In this document: positions 35,942 through 45,941 of the stretch, piece by piece
How positions within the stretch are numbered: position 1 is the stretch's first letter
Layout: each line of letters starts with the position of its first letter
Source: Leifsonia sp. TF02-11
Lineage (GTDB): Bacteria; Actinomycetota; Actinomycetes; Actinomycetales; Microbacteriaceae
Direction: 5' to 3'
Length of the DNA: 64,000 nucleotides
Assembly: GCF_017565305.1 (NCBI RefSeq)
Contig: NZ_JAGEKP010000008.1
Coordinates: 124,001 to 188,000, forward strand
Translations under genes and position numbers: made by a program
The notes under the pieces: model-generated
What the model saw: the letters and a program-made list of their open reading frames with translations, nothing else
The model's database searches: none
What the model was told of the DNA's origin: nothing

Positions 35942-36727
35942 ATGCGGCTCGCCCTCGCCCAACTCGCGTCCGACGACGACGTCGCAGGCAACCTCCGGGC
36001 TGTCGGCGACGCCGTCGCGCGCGCGGCGGACCAGGGAGCGGAGCTGGTGCTGCTGCCGGAGTACGCGATGTACGAGAAGAAGATGGTCGACGCCAGCTTC
36101 GCCGGTGTCGCAGAGCCGCTCGACGGCCGCTTCGGAAGCGCGGTATCCGAGCTGGCGGCCTCCCACGGTGTGACGGTCGTGGCGGGGATGGTCGAGCGCT
36201 CGGACCGCGCCGACGACCCGCGGCCGTTCAACACGCTCGCGGTCTTCGGGGCGGACGGCGGGCTGCTCGCCCGCTACCGCAAGATCCACCTGTTCGACTC
36301 GTTCGGATTCCGCGAATCGGAGTGGATCGCGCCGGCGCCGGAGCCGGTGCCCGTGGTTTTCGAGGCCGCTGGGATGACCGTCGGCCTGATGACCTGCTAC
36401 GACCTCCGGTTCCCCGAGCTCGGTCGCGCGCTCGTCGATGCCGGCGCCGACCTGCTCGCGGTCTGCTCGTCGTGGGTGCCCGGCCCGTCCAAAGTGGATC
36501 AGTGGCGCACCCTGGCGATGGCGCGGGCGATCGAGAACGGCTGCTTCACTGCGGCCGTGTCCCAGGCCGAGCCGATCTCCGTGGGCCACAGCCTGCTCGC
36601 CGACCCGCACGGCGACGTGCACGTCGAGGCCGCGGGCACGCCCGCCGTCCTGGTCGCCGACGTCGACCCTGCAGAGGCCACCGCCGCCCGCGACCGCGAC
36701 CCCGCCCTCCGCCTCCGTCGACTCTGA
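35942..36727 (+). CDS. Nitrilase-superfamily amidohydrolase 2
   Basis: 261 residues. The triad is seen in LLPEYAMYEK, RYRKIHLFDSFGF and LMTCYDLRFPELG. The Tyr-Asp-Leu-Arg context of the Cys resembles omega-amidase (NIT2-like) and deaminated-glutathione amidase members. It is the last gene of the permease operon and starts 2 bp after the permease stop. The substrate is inferred only to be a small amide. Confidence 0.9.
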   Translation: MRLALAQLASDDDVAGNLRAVGDAVARAADQGAELVLLPEYAMYEKKMVDASFAGVAEPLDGRFGSAVSELAASHGVTVVAGMVERSDRADDPRPFNTLAVFGADGGLLARYRKIHLFDSFGFRESEWIAPAPEPVPVVFEAAGMTVGLMTCYDLRFPELGRALVDAGADLLAVCSSWVPGPSKVDQWRTLAMARAIENGCFTAAVSQAEPISVGHSLLADPHGDVHVEAAGTPAVLVADVDPAEATAARDRDPALRLRRL

Positions 36728-36738
36728 GCCGTGTGTCG

Positions 36739-37587
36739 TCAGGAGGAGGCGGCGGCCATGATCTCCTCGCGGAAGGCGGGGGTGAGCTGAGCGGAGGTCG
36801 GCCGATCGGCCGGGTCGCGGGCGGTCATCGCCCGCAGCAGCCTCGTCCACTCGCCGGGGAGGTCATCGGGAACGGGCGGGTCGACGCTCAGCCGGGCGAG
36901 CGCCGACTCGACGGCATCGCCCGGGAAGGTGACCTCGTGAGTGAAGCACTCCAGCAGCACCAGGCCGAGCGAGTAGATGTCGCTGGCGGGGGTCGCCGTC
37001 CTGAGCGATGCCTGCTCCGGGCTCAGGTAGGCGGCCGTTCCGGTGGTGGTTTTGCCCTCCACCTCGGTGTGCTCGGAGGCCAGGACACCGCCCGCGATGC
37101 CGAAGTCGGTCAGCCGCGCCCGTGCCCGGAACGTGGTGGTGCCGTAGGTGACCAGCATCACGTTGGACGGCTTGATGTCGCGGTGCACGACCCCGTTCGC
37201 GTGCACGTATTCCAGCGCTTCGGCGAGGTCGTAGGCGACCTCGGCGATCTCCTCGACGGTCAGTGCGCGCTGGCCGAGGGTCGTGGCGAGGTCGCTGCCC
37301 GACACCAGCTCCATGACGAGGAACGGCCGAGGATCCTTCGGTGCCGAGTAATCGACGCCGGCGTCGATGAGCGACACGATGCCGTGGTGGCTCAGCCGCG
37401 CGAGAGCCGTCTGCTCCGTGCGGTACTGCGCCATCTCCTCCTCCCCGCCGGAGCGGTAGAGCTTGATCGCGACCTCCCTGTCGAGGATCTCGTCCGTCGC
37501 CTTGAAGATGCTCGCCTCGCCGCCGCGACCGATGAGCGTCTGCGGGCGGTAACGGCCCAGCAGCGCGGGGATCTCGTGCTCGCTCAC
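36739..37587 (-). CDS. Soluble Ser/Thr protein kinase
   Basis: 282-residue Hanks-type kinase consisting of the catalytic domain alone. The glycine loop is GRGGEA (residues 20-25), the ATP-binding Lys is Lys42 (VAIKLY), the catalytic loop is HRDIKPSNVM, and the Mg-binding DFG is in LTDFGIAGG. There is no transmembrane helix or sensor domain. The GTG start overlaps the stop of glgX (GTGA), so the kinase is translated with the glycogen debranching enzyme and may regulate glycogen/trehalose enzymes. Confidence 0.92.
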   Translation of the reverse strand: MSEHEIPALLGRYRPQTLIGRGGEASIFKATDEILDREVAIKLYRSGGEEEMAQYRTEQTALARLSHHGIVSLIDAGVDYSAPKDPRPFLVMELVSGSDLATTLGQRALTVEEIAEVAYDLAEALEYVHANGVVHRDIKPSNVMLVTYGTTTFRARARLTDFGIAGGVLASEHTEVEGKTTTGTAAYLSPEQASLRTATPASDIYSLGLVLLECFTHEVTFPGDAVESALARLSVDPPVPDDLPGEWTRLLRAMTARDPADRPTSAQLTPAFREEIMAAASS

Positions 37588-39626
37588 GAAGCAACCGCCG
37601 ATCGGAAGAGTGCGAAGGCGGACTCGCCGACGATCACGCTCTCGCCGTCGTTCAGCGCGAGGTCTGGATCGCTGCTCAACTCGAGCGCCCAGTGGGCTCC
37701 CGGCGGGTCGGGGAGGACGAACTCGACGCCGTTCCTGGCGGCGTTCAGCATCAGGAGGAACGCGTCGGCGCCCTCGTGCATGAGCACGAACGCGATCGAG
37801 CGCGCCTCGATGTCGGACCAGTCGGCGTCGGCGAAGGGCTCACCGTCCGCACGCACGATGAGCACGGTGTCGGGTCCACCGACGTCGGGAGCGTGGCGGT
37901 ACCACTCCGGCCGCAGGGCCGGCTCCGCCCGGCGCAGCCGGATGAGAGCCGACGTGAACTCGTGCAACTCCCAGTCGGCGTTCTGCCAGTCGTACCAGGA
38001 GATCTCGTTGTCCTGGCAGTACGCGTTGTTGTTGCCTTGCTGGGTGCGGCCGATCTCATCGCCGCCGAGGATCATCGGGACGCCGGCCGACAGCAGCACG
38101 GTGGCCAGGAAGTTCTTGCGCTGACGGGTACGGAACGCGAGGATGCCCTCGTCGTCGGTCGGCCCCTCCACGCCGTAGTTGTCTGAGCGGTTGTCGGATT
38201 CGCCGTCGCGGTTGTCCTCGCCGTTCGCCTCGTTGTGCTTCTCGGTGTAGCTGGTGAGGTCGGCGAGCGTGAAACCGTCGTGGGCCGTGACGAAGTTGAC
38301 GCTCGAGAGCGGCGCGCGGCGCGAGTCCTCGTAGATGTCGGGACTGCCGAGGACGCGCTGCGAGAGCGTCGCGAGCACACCCGGGGTGCCGCGCCAGTAG
38401 TCGCGGACGTCGTCGCGGAACGTGCCGTTCCACTCCGACCAGTCGGCGGGGAAGCCGCCGAGCTGGTAGCCGGCGACGTCCCAGGGCTCGGCGATCAGCT
38501 TGACCTCGGCGAGCGTCGGGTCCTGCTGGATGAGGGTGAGGAAGGCGCTGTGCAGACTCGCGTCGCCGCCCTGGCGGGTGAGGGTCGTGGCCAGATCGAA
38601 CCGGAAACCGTCGATGTGGTAGTCCTCGACCCAGTACCGCAGGGAGTCCATGATCAGCTGCAGGGCAGCCGGGTGGCTGACGTTGACGCTGTTGCCGGTT
38701 CCCGTCGTGTCGAAGTAGTGGGCGCGGTCGCCCTCGACGAGCCGGTAGTAGGAGGGGTTGTCGATCCCTTTGAGGCTGTAGGTCGGGCCGAGGTCGTTGC
38801 CCTCCGCGGTGTGGTTGTAGACCACGTCGAGGATGACCTCCAGGCCGGCGGCGTGAAGGGCTTTCACCATGCCCTTGAACTCGTCGACCTGGTGGCCGGT
38901 GTCGCCCGTCGCCGCGTACTCGTTGTGCGGGGCGAAGAAGCCGATGGAGTTGTAGCCCCAGTAGTTGCGGAGGCCCTTCTCGAGGAGGTGCGCGTCCTGC
39001 ACGAACTGGTGTACGGGCAGCAGTTCGACGGCGGTCACGCCGAGGTTCTTGAGGTAGTCGACGGCGGCGGGGTGGGCCAGGCCCGCGTAGGTGCCGCGGA
39101 ACTCCTCCGGCACCCACTCGATGAGCTTGGTGAAGCCCTTGACGTGCGTCTCGTAGATCACGGTCTCGCTGAGCGGGATGCGCGGCCGGGCGTGGTCGCC
39201 CCAGTCGAACTCCTGGCGGTCGACGGCGATGCCGAGGGCGACGTGACGCGCGCCGTTGGTGTCGCTGCGTCGCCGAGGGCGGCCGAGCTGGTGACCGAAC
39301 ACGGCTTGCGAGTTGTCCCACGACCCGGTGACGGCGCGCGTGTGCGGGGGCAGCAGCACCTTGGCCGCGGAGAAGCGGAGGCCGTTCGCGGGATCCCAGG
39401 GGCCGGCGACGCGGAGGCCGTAGCGCGTGCCGGGGACGAGGCCGGCGACGAAACCGTGGAAGACGTGCCCGGTCCGCTGCCGCAGCTCGGTGCGCGTCTC
39501 GCGTCCGCGTGCGTCGAAGAGCGAGACGAAGACGGCGTCGGCGTTCTCGCTGTAGACAGCGACGTTCGCGCCTCCCTCGACGAGGGTGAGGCCGAGCGGG
39601 TACGGGAGCGATCCGTCGCCGCTCAC
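37584..39626 (-). CDS. glgX: Glycogen debranching enzyme (isoamylase type)
   Basis: 680-residue GH13 enzyme that removes alpha-1,6 branches from glycogen, giving linear maltodextrins for TreY. An N-terminal CBM48-like domain precedes the barrel. Catalytic parts are VDGFRFDLATTL (nucleophile Asp), LIAEPWDVAG (acid/base Glu) and FVTAHDGFTLAD. The length is normal for GlgX/TreX. The GTG start has no strong ribosome site. It is the upstream partner of the coupled Ser/Thr kinase gene. Confidence 0.95.
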   Translation of the reverse strand: MSGDGSLPYPLGLTLVEGGANVAVYSENADAVFVSLFDARGRETRTELRQRTGHVFHGFVAGLVPGTRYGLRVAGPWDPANGLRFSAAKVLLPPHTRAVTGSWDNSQAVFGHQLGRPRRRSDTNGARHVALGIAVDRQEFDWGDHARPRIPLSETVIYETHVKGFTKLIEWVPEEFRGTYAGLAHPAAVDYLKNLGVTAVELLPVHQFVQDAHLLEKGLRNYWGYNSIGFFAPHNEYAATGDTGHQVDEFKGMVKALHAAGLEVILDVVYNHTAEGNDLGPTYSLKGIDNPSYYRLVEGDRAHYFDTTGTGNSVNVSHPAALQLIMDSLRYWVEDYHIDGFRFDLATTLTRQGGDASLHSAFLTLIQQDPTLAEVKLIAEPWDVAGYQLGGFPADWSEWNGTFRDDVRDYWRGTPGVLATLSQRVLGSPDIYEDSRRAPLSSVNFVTAHDGFTLADLTSYTEKHNEANGEDNRDGESDNRSDNYGVEGPTDDEGILAFRTRQRKNFLATVLLSAGVPMILGGDEIGRTQQGNNNAYCQDNEISWYDWQNADWELHEFTSALIRLRRAEPALRPEWYRHAPDVGGPDTVLIVRADGEPFADADWSDIEARSIAFVLMHEGADAFLLMLNAARNGVEFVLPDPPGAHWALELSSDPDLALNDGESVIVGESAFALFRSAVAS

Positions 39627-39755
39627 GTGCGCGTCCGCGGATGGTGCTGGCTGTGGCGCGTGCGCGGTTCGTGGGGCTGGGGGCAGGGTTCGGACACGGT
39701 GCCTCCGATCGATAGACCGTCAGGCTACTCGGGAGGCGGCGGCCCCGGGAAGCCG

Positions 39756-39784
39756 TTGACAGACGGCAGGCGGACCGCTAAACG
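39756..39784 (+). promoter_or_regulatory. Sigma70-like promoter of ydcF-like gene
   Basis: TTGACA (39756-39761), a 17-bp spacer, then TAAACG (39779-39784), 22 bp before the start codon. The -35 is a perfect match to the consensus, the -10 a partial one. Confidence 0.55.
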
Positions 39785-39805
39785 TCGCTGCGTTAGGGGG
39801 CACTG

Positions 39806-40855
39806 ATGGCCCTGCTCTTCACCGTGCCTGCGGCGCTCGTCCTCCTCGCCGTCGCCGTGCGGATGTGGCGGGTGGACAACCGAGGCCTCAGCATCGGCGC
39901 GATCGCTGCGGCCGGAGGGTACTTCGCGATCGATTCCGTGGTGGTCGCGCTGGACGGTGCCCTCCCGCTCGCCCTCGTCTTCACGATCCCGCTTACGCTG
40001 TTGCCGCTCGGGATCCTGGTGTTGGCGGGCTACCTGATCGCCAACGGTGTCCGGATGCTCCGCACCGAGAGCAGGACTCTCGCCAACGGGCTCTCTCTGA
40101 TCGCGGGGATCGCGCTCCTCGCGGTCCCGGTGGTGGCGGTCCTCGCGCTGTCGGCGGTGCTCTCGGCGCACGATGACCAGGTCGTGCTGCGCGCCGCCCT
40201 CGTCGCGTTCATCGTCGTGGTCGGTCTCGTATCAACCTATGCCGCCTCCTTCTTCGTGCTCTTCCTGGGATACGGGGTGGTCTACCGGCGTGCGCGCGTC
40301 GGTGACTACGACGCGATCGTCGTGCTCGGCGCCGGTCTCGTCGACGGCCGAGTGCCGCCGCTGCTGGGCTCGCGGCTCGACCGCGGAATCGCGCTGTACT
40401 CCGCTCGAGTCTCGCGAGGCCCGGACTGCGTGCTGATCCCGTCGGGAGGCCGCGGAAGCGATGAGCCGCGCTCGGAGGGCGAGGCCATGGCCGAGTACCT
40501 CCGCGACGCCGGCGTGCCGGCCGACCGGGTGCTGGCGGAGACCGAGGCGGAGAACACCGAGCAGAATCTGCTGTTCTCGCGGGCGATCGCGGACGCCCAC
40601 CGCCCTGGTTCGCGCGTCCTGATCGTGACCAGCGACTACCACGTGCTGCGCGCCGCGATGCTCGCACGTCGCGTCGGGCTGGCCGCTGCGGCGACGGGCG
40701 CGAGGACCGCGCGCTACTTCGTCCCGTCGGCGACGCTGCGGGAGTTCGCCGCCGTCGCGGTGATGTTCGGCCGGATCCAGATCGTGGCGGTGGCGCTCTG
40801 CGCGCTGGCGGGGCTCGGCGCCGGGGCACTCGTGTGGCTGGCCGCCGGGGTGTGA
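39806..40855 (+). CDS. YdcF-like (DUF218) membrane protein
   Basis: 349 residues. About five membrane helices occupy the first ~150 residues, followed by the DUF218/YdcF domain with IVVLGAGLVDGRVPPLLGSR, SGGRGSDEPRSEGEAM and ETEAENTEQNLLFSRAI. A last hydrophobic helix closes the C-terminus. The family includes ElyC/SanA proteins linked to envelope polysaccharide or vancomycin tolerance; the biochemical activity is not established. It is the only plus-strand gene within the glycogen/trehalose block. Confidence 0.88.
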   Translation: MALLFTVPAALVLLAVAVRMWRVDNRGLSIGAIAAAGGYFAIDSVVVALDGALPLALVFTIPLTLLPLGILVLAGYLIANGVRMLRTESRTLANGLSLIAGIALLAVPVVAVLALSAVLSAHDDQVVLRAALVAFIVVVGLVSTYAASFFVLFLGYGVVYRRARVGDYDAIVVLGAGLVDGRVPPLLGSRLDRGIALYSARVSRGPDCVLIPSGGRGSDEPRSEGEAMAEYLRDAGVPADRVLAETEAENTEQNLLFSRAIADAHRPGSRVLIVTSDYHVLRAAMLARRVGLAAAATGARTARYFVPSATLREFAAVAVMFGRIQIVAVALCALAGLGAGALVWLAAGV

Positions 40856-40864
40856 GCCGACCGG

Positions 40865-42670
40865 TCATCGGCTGACCCGGACGGCATCCCCGAACGCCGC
40901 GACCACGACCCCGGGCGGCTGCGCCTCCGCCTCCGACCCGGCCTCCGCCTCCGACCCGGCCCCGGCACGCGCGCTCGCCGCCGTCCGGGAACCGCTCGAC
41001 ACCGCCGCAGCCAGCCCGTCACTGCCCAGCGCAGCCTCCACCCGCAGGCCGCCACGCGTGAAGCGGAAGACCCCGTCGACGCAGGACACAGCGGTCGCCC
41101 TGGCCTCGGCGGGGATCTCGCCGCGCAGCTCGATCAGGCGGCGGTACCAGGAGAGGAGCCGTGCGTGGCCGGGCTCGTCGCGCTCGGCCCACCGCAGCCG
41201 AGCGCTCTCGAACGTGGCGGGGTCTTGTGGGTCCGGCACCACGGCCGGGTCCCAGCCCATGCGCGCGAACTCGGCGATCCGCCCGGTTCTGGTGGCTTCC
41301 GCGAGCTCGGGCTCCGGGTGCGAGCTGAAGAAGGGCCACGGCGTGGTCGCCCCCCACTCTTCGCCCATGAACAGCATCGGCGTGAACGGCCCGAGGAGGA
41401 CGAGGGTCGCTGCCACCGCGAGCGCGCCGTCGTCGAGCGTCGCCGTCAGGCGGTCGCCCTTCGCCCGGTTGCCGATCTGGTCGTGGTCTTGGCTGAACGC
41501 GACCAGCCGCGTGAACGGCATCTCGGCATCGAGCGGCCGCCCGTGGTGACGCTCCCGGAAGCTGGAGTATCGGCCGTCGTGGAAGAAGCCGCGCTCGAAG
41601 ACCGCGACGAGCGACTCCGGCCCTGCGAAGTCCGCGTAGTAGCCGCTGGTCTCGCCGGTGAGGTTGACGTGCACGGCGTGGTGCACGTCGTCGTCCCACT
41701 GGGCGTCGATGCCGTAGCCGTGCCTGCGACGTTCGCGGATCAGCCGCGGGTCGTTGAGGTCGCTCTCGGCGATGAGGGTCGCCGCCCGGCCGGTGCGTTC
41801 CCGGATGCCGGCCGATTGCCGGGCCAGCGCCTCCAGGATGTGCTCTGCACTGGTGTCGTGCAGCGCGTGCACGGCGTCGAGCCGCAGCCCGTCGACGTGC
41901 ATGTCGTCCAGCCAGAACGCCGCGTCGTCGAGGATGAGCCGACGCACCTCGTCCGACCGGGGCCCGTCGAGGTTGACGGATGCGCCCCAGGTGGTGCGTC
42001 CGTCGCTCACGTACGGCCCGTACACCGGAAGGTAGTTGCCGCTCGGGCCGAGATGGTTGTACACGACGTCTTGGATCACGGCGATGCCGCGCGCATGGCA
42101 CGCATCGACGAACCGCTGGTACGCGGCCGGGCCGCCGTACGGCTCGTGGACGGCGAACCAGAGCACACCGTCGTAACCCCAGCCGTGGGTCCCGTTGAAC
42201 GCGTTGACGGGAAGCAGCTCGACAGCGTCGACTCCGAGGTCGACGAGATGGTCGAGACGTTCTCTTGCGGAATCGAGCGTCCCCTCCGGTGTGAAGGTGC
42301 CGATGTGCAGTTCGTAGATCACCCGTCCGACGAGCGAGTCGGAGCGCCAGCCGTCGTCGCGCCACGCGTAGTCGGTGGGGCTCCACTCGCGGCTGAGGGA
42401 GTGCACCCCGTCGGGCTGCCGACGTGAACGCGGGTCGGGGTACGGACCGGCGCCGTCGACGACGAAACCGTAGTCGAGGGCATCCGCTCCGGCCTCGACC
42501 GGGGTCGGGAGGCGCCACCAGCCGCCATCGACGCGGTGCAGCGCGTGCCGCCCCCGCCCGCCGATCTCGACGGACACGGACTCGGCGTCAGGAGCCCAGA
42601 CCGGGAAGGTCCGCGCCGGGAACGTCCGCGCCGCGAACGTGCGCGCCATACCGCCGTCGTCCGCCGTCAT
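40865..42670 (-). CDS. treZ: Maltooligosyltrehalose trehalohydrolase
   Basis: 601-residue GH13 enzyme that releases trehalose from maltooligosyltrehalose. Catalytic parts are [23 protein letters not shown] and [11 protein letters not shown]. The ATG overlaps the treY stop (ATGA), which fixes the start; the frame runs open upstream only as a treY shadow. Oddities are a triple ARTF repeat within the first 25 residues and a SEAEAG repeat near the C-terminus, both from short tandem DNA repeats. Confidence 0.94.
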   Translation of the reverse strand: MTADDGGMARTFAARTFPARTFPVWAPDAESVSVEIGGRGRHALHRVDGGWWRLPTPVEAGADALDYGFVVDGAGPYPDPRSRRQPDGVHSLSREWSPTDYAWRDDGWRSDSLVGRVIYELHIGTFTPEGTLDSARERLDHLVDLGVDAVELLPVNAFNGTHGWGYDGVLWFAVHEPYGGPAAYQRFVDACHARGIAVIQDVVYNHLGPSGNYLPVYGPYVSDGRTTWGASVNLDGPRSDEVRRLILDDAAFWLDDMHVDGLRLDAVHALHDTSAEHILEALARQSAGIRERTGRAATLIAESDLNDPRLIRERRRHGYGIDAQWDDDVHHAVHVNLTGETSGYYADFAGPESLVAVFERGFFHDGRYSSFRERHHGRPLDAEMPFTRLVAFSQDHDQIGNRAKGDRLTATLDDGALAVAATLVLLGPFTPMLFMGEEWGATTPWPFFSSHPEPELAEATRTGRIAEFARMGWDPAVVPDPQDPATFESARLRWAERDEPGHARLLSWYRRLIELRGEIPAEARATAVSCVDGVFRFTRGGLRVEAALGSDGLAAAVSSGSRTAASARAGAGSEAEAGSEAEAQPPGVVVAAFGDAVRVSR

Positions 42671-45003
42671 CGCGTCACCGCCAGCAGCGCGACGGGATAG
42701 CGCTCGAAGAGCTGCTCCAGCCGGACCCGTCCGCTCACCGTGCGCCCGGTCAGCTCGTCGCGCAAGGGTGAAGCCCCGACGTCCACGGCAGTGTCGCCCC
42801 AACCTCCCGCGCGTGCCAGTGCGACCGGCAGCCGCGTCGCGAGGGCGAGTGCCCCGCCCCGGTCGAACGCCACCAGGTGGTCGGCGCTCGGTCCCTCCGC
42901 GAGCAGAGGTCGATAGCCGGAGAACAGCTCGGGGCGGTCGCGCCGCAGGCGCAGGGCACGCGAGGTGACGAGTAGCTTCGCTGCGCCGGAGGAGTCGATC
43001 GCGGGCAGCCTGCCCTCGTCGAGATGCGCGAGCAGGCCGGCGGCCGCGTCGAACTCGACGGGTCGGCGGTTGTCCGGGTCGACGAGCGAACGTTCCCAGC
43101 GCTCCGAGCCCTGGTAGACGTCGGGAACCCCCGGAGCCAGCAGCTGGAGGAGCTTTGCTCCGAGACCGTTGCTCGCTCCCGGCGCCTCCACCACGGCCGC
43201 GATCGCCGCCACCTCCGCCGCGACGCGCGGGTCGTCGAACGCGGCGTCGACGAGGTCGGCGAGGGCACCCTCGAACACGGCGTCGGGATCGCTCCAGCCG
43301 GTACTCGCCCCGGCCTCCCGTGCGGCTTTGAGCGCGTAGCTGTGCAGTCGGTCTCGGGACGCCGGCCACGCTCCGACGATCGACTGCCACAGCAGGTTCT
43401 CAAGCGTGCCGTCGCCCAGCTCGACCCGTGCGCGCACAGCGCCTAGGAACTGTGCCCAGCGGTCGGGGACCTCCGCCAGCACGGTGATCCTCGCCCGCGT
43501 GTCCTCGCTGCGTTTGGTGTCGTGGGTGCTGAGCGCGGTGAGCGACCGCGGGAGGTCGGTGAAGCGTTGCTGCTGGAGGCGGTGGAAGTCGGCCACGGAA
43601 AGGGCGAACTCGGACGGGTCCCCGCCGACCTCGGTGAGGGAGGTCAGCCGCGTGTACCGGTAGAAGGCGTTGTCTTCGACGCCTTTGGCCATGATCGCGC
43701 CGCTCGTCTGCTGGAAGCGCGCGGACGCCGCCGACAACCGCCCGTCGTCGTCGGGGACGAACTCGTCGACGAGGTGGGCGAGCGTCTCGGCGAGGTCGGG
43801 ACGGGCCGTCGCCGCTCTCTCGTGCGCTGCCGCGAGGTGGTCCCCGCCGAACGGGAGGTAGCTCCGATAGACGGGGAAGGCCGCGGCGAGCTCCGCGATG
43901 GCGTCCGTGATGTCGTCGTCGCTCAGTGCGTCGCCCCGCGCATCGCCCGCGGCCGAAGCCCGAACCTCCCGAGCCACCCGCTGCACCTCCGAGCGCAGGA
44001 TGCCATCGGCGACGGCCCGTTTGCGACGGTGCACCAGCCCGGCCCAGTCGCGGCTCTCTTCGCGTCCATCGTGCTCCTCGGCGAGTGCTGTCAGCGGTTC
44101 TTCACCGGCCGGGTCGACGAAGACTCTGTCGACGATGCCGAGTGCGTCGTATCCGGTGGTTCCCGCGATCGGCCACTGCGGGATTCGTTCGTCGCCCTCG
44201 AGGATCTTCTCGACCCAGACCGGGCGCGTGCCGCCGAGCGCGGCGAGCCGCAGCAGGTAGTCGCCGGGGTCGCGCAACCCGTCGGGATGGTCGACACGCA
44301 GGCCGTCGACGAGCCCCTCCCGCAGCCAGCGGCCGATCTCGGCGTGCGTCGCGTCGAACACCCGCGGATCTTCGACGCGCACTCCCGCGAGGGTGTTCAC
44401 CGCGAAGAACCGTCGGTAGTTCAGCTCCGCATCCGCCCGACGCCACGAGATCAGCTCGTAGTGCTGGCGGTCGTGCACCGTCGATGCCGTGCCGATCTCC
44501 GTGCCGGGCGCCAGCGGGAAGCGGTGCTCGTGATATCGCAGCTCTGCGCCCTCGACGCGCAGCGCGGAGAGTTCGTCAGGGCCGTCGCCCAGCACCGGGA
44601 TGCGCACCCGGCCGCCGCCGAACTCCCAATCGATGTCGAAGAAGTCGGCGAACGCGGAGTCCCGGCCGAGCTTCAGCACGTCCCACCACCACGGGTTCTC
44701 GTGCGGCACGGCGATGCCGACGTGGTTGGGCACGATGTCGACGATCACGCGGAGGCCACGGGCATGGGCCGCGTCGGCGAACTCCCGCAGCGCGTCGGGA
44801 CCGCCCCGGGACGCATCGATCCTGGTGGGGTCGACCACGTCGTAGCCGTGCGCCGACCCGGACGCCGCTTGGAGCAGAGGGGAGAGGTAGACGGCGCCGA
44901 CGCCGAGGCGCTGCAGGTAGTCGAGCGTCTGCGCGGCATCCCGCAGCGTGAAGTCGGGTGTGATCTGGAGGCGGTAGGTGCTTGTCGGTACGTCGTTGCT
45001 CAC
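42667..45003 (-). CDS. treY: Maltooligosyltrehalose synthase
   Basis: 778-residue GH13 enzyme that converts the reducing end of maltodextrins to a trehalose unit. Conserved parts are the N-terminal [46 protein letters not shown] and [11 protein letters not shown]. With GlgX and TreZ it gives the complete TreX-TreY-TreZ route from glycogen to trehalose, important for osmotic and desiccation stress. Confidence 0.95.
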   Translation of the reverse strand: MSNDVPTSTYRLQITPDFTLRDAAQTLDYLQRLGVGAVYLSPLLQAASGSAHGYDVVDPTRIDASRGGPDALREFADAAHARGLRVIVDIVPNHVGIAVPHENPWWWDVLKLGRDSAFADFFDIDWEFGGGRVRIPVLGDGPDELSALRVEGAELRYHEHRFPLAPGTEIGTASTVHDRQHYELISWRRADAELNYRRFFAVNTLAGVRVEDPRVFDATHAEIGRWLREGLVDGLRVDHPDGLRDPGDYLLRLAALGGTRPVWVEKILEGDERIPQWPIAGTTGYDALGIVDRVFVDPAGEEPLTALAEEHDGREESRDWAGLVHRRKRAVADGILRSEVQRVAREVRASAAGDARGDALSDDDITDAIAELAAAFPVYRSYLPFGGDHLAAAHERAATARPDLAETLAHLVDEFVPDDDGRLSAASARFQQTSGAIMAKGVEDNAFYRYTRLTSLTEVGGDPSEFALSVADFHRLQQQRFTDLPRSLTALSTHDTKRSEDTRARITVLAEVPDRWAQFLGAVRARVELGDGTLENLLWQSIVGAWPASRDRLHSYALKAAREAGASTGWSDPDAVFEGALADLVDAAFDDPRVAAEVAAIAAVVEAPGASNGLGAKLLQLLAPGVPDVYQGSERWERSLVDPDNRRPVEFDAAAGLLAHLDEGRLPAIDSSGAAKLLVTSRALRLRRDRPELFSGYRPLLAEGPSADHLVAFDRGGALALATRLPVALARAGGWGDTAVDVGASPLRDELTGRTVSGRVRLEQLFERYPVALLAVTR

Positions 45004-45174
45004 ACCGTGGATTCTTTCGCGGGCCGACCTCGTCAGGAAGGGGCTGGACAGATCGGTGGATAACCGATCGAGCCGGCCGACTGTGGGGGATTGATTTTTC
45101 AGGGAGGTCGTGCGGCCTGGACGACCTCCCCGGACGGTGGGACCGTCGGGTCACGCAGAAGAAAGGGGAGAACG

Positions 45175-45348
45175 ATGGGACTCGACGACAAGATCGGGAA
45201 CGCTGCCGAGAACGCACGCGGCAAGGCGAAGGAGACGGCGGGCAAGGCGACGGGTGACGAGCGTCTCGAAGCCGAGGGCAAGGGCGACCAGGTGAAGGCC
45301 GACCTCAAGAACGCCGGCGAGAAGGTGAAGGACGCCTTCAAGCACTGA
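45175..45348 (+). CDS. CsbD-like general stress protein
   Basis: 57-residue hydrophilic protein, ATG preceded by GAAAGGGGAGAACG. The CsbD family pattern is clear: DKIGNAAENARGKAKETAGK, then KADLKNAGEKVKDAF. CsbD proteins are induced by general stress; their molecular role is unknown. It is followed by a strong hairpin and placed beside trehalose genes, which fits a stress context. Confidence 0.9.
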   Translation: MGLDDKIGNAAENARGKAKETAGKATGDERLEAEGKGDQVKADLKNAGEKVKDAFKH

Positions 45349-45358
45349 ACATTCCTGA

Positions 45359-45394
45359 GACGCCCCCGCCCCGTTCCACGTGGGCGGGGGCGTC
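45359..45394 (+). terminator. Strong hairpin after csbD
   Basis: A perfect 13-bp stem, GACGCCCCCGCCC (45359-45371) with GGGCGGGGGCGTC (45382-45394), loop 10 bases, 11 bp after the stop codon. Very probable terminator. Confidence 0.8.
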
Positions 45395-45448
45395 GTCCGT
45401 GTGGCGTCGTGCCTCTCGGCCGCTGCGGCGCCCAGGCCGCCCCGTGGC

Positions 45449-45847
45449 TCAGGGCGTGAGGGCGGCGATCGCGCTGATCTCGATCAGGGCCCCGGGCACA
45501 CCGAGGCCGGCGACGCGCGATGCCGTGACGAGCGGAGGGGCGCCCTCCCTCGCCAGCCGAGGGGCGATGGCGCCGTACGCGGCGCCGAGATCGGCACCGA
45601 CATCGAGGGCGACGAACCACTGCACCACGTCGTCGAGGGACGCGCCGGCCGCGGCCAGCGCGACCTCCGCGTTGTCGAGCGCCCTGGCAGCCTGTGCGCC
45701 CGCGTCGTGCGAGACGACGGCGCCGGTCTCGTCGACGCCGTTCTGACCGCCGAGGTAGACGGTCGTCGCGCCCGGTGGCACGACGGCGACGTGACTGAAG
45801 GCGGGGCTGTGCACGAGTCCGGGTGGTTGCAGGAACGTAACGGTCAT
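45449..45847 (-). CDS. RidA-family protein
   Basis: 132 residues of the YjgF/YER057c/UK114 fold. It carries the family pattern VYLGGQNGVDETGAVV, an internal QAARALDNAEVALAAAGASL helix, and the C-terminal IEISAIAAL; the usual catalytic Arg of true RidA (SR/TR before VAGL) is present in TASRVAGLGVPGALIEI. RidA proteins hydrolyse reactive enamines/imines to ketoacids. Single gene. Confidence 0.88.
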   Translation of the reverse strand: MTVTFLQPPGLVHSPAFSHVAVVPPGATTVYLGGQNGVDETGAVVSHDAGAQAARALDNAEVALAAAGASLDDVVQWFVALDVGADLGAAYGAIAPRLAREGAPPLVTASRVAGLGVPGALIEISAIAALTP

Positions 45848-45941
45848 GGTGACATCGTGGCAGGGGCCGCCGACGCGCCGCCAGGTGTGGTGTCAGCCGG
45901 CGATCGGGAGTTCCCGGGGCGGGGGTCCGAGCGCTGCGTAC

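Noticed and set aside
40865-43390. 841-residue extended version of treZ
   Set aside because: The extra N-terminus is an antisense-like shadow of treY codons; the ATGA overlap with treY marks the true start at 42670.
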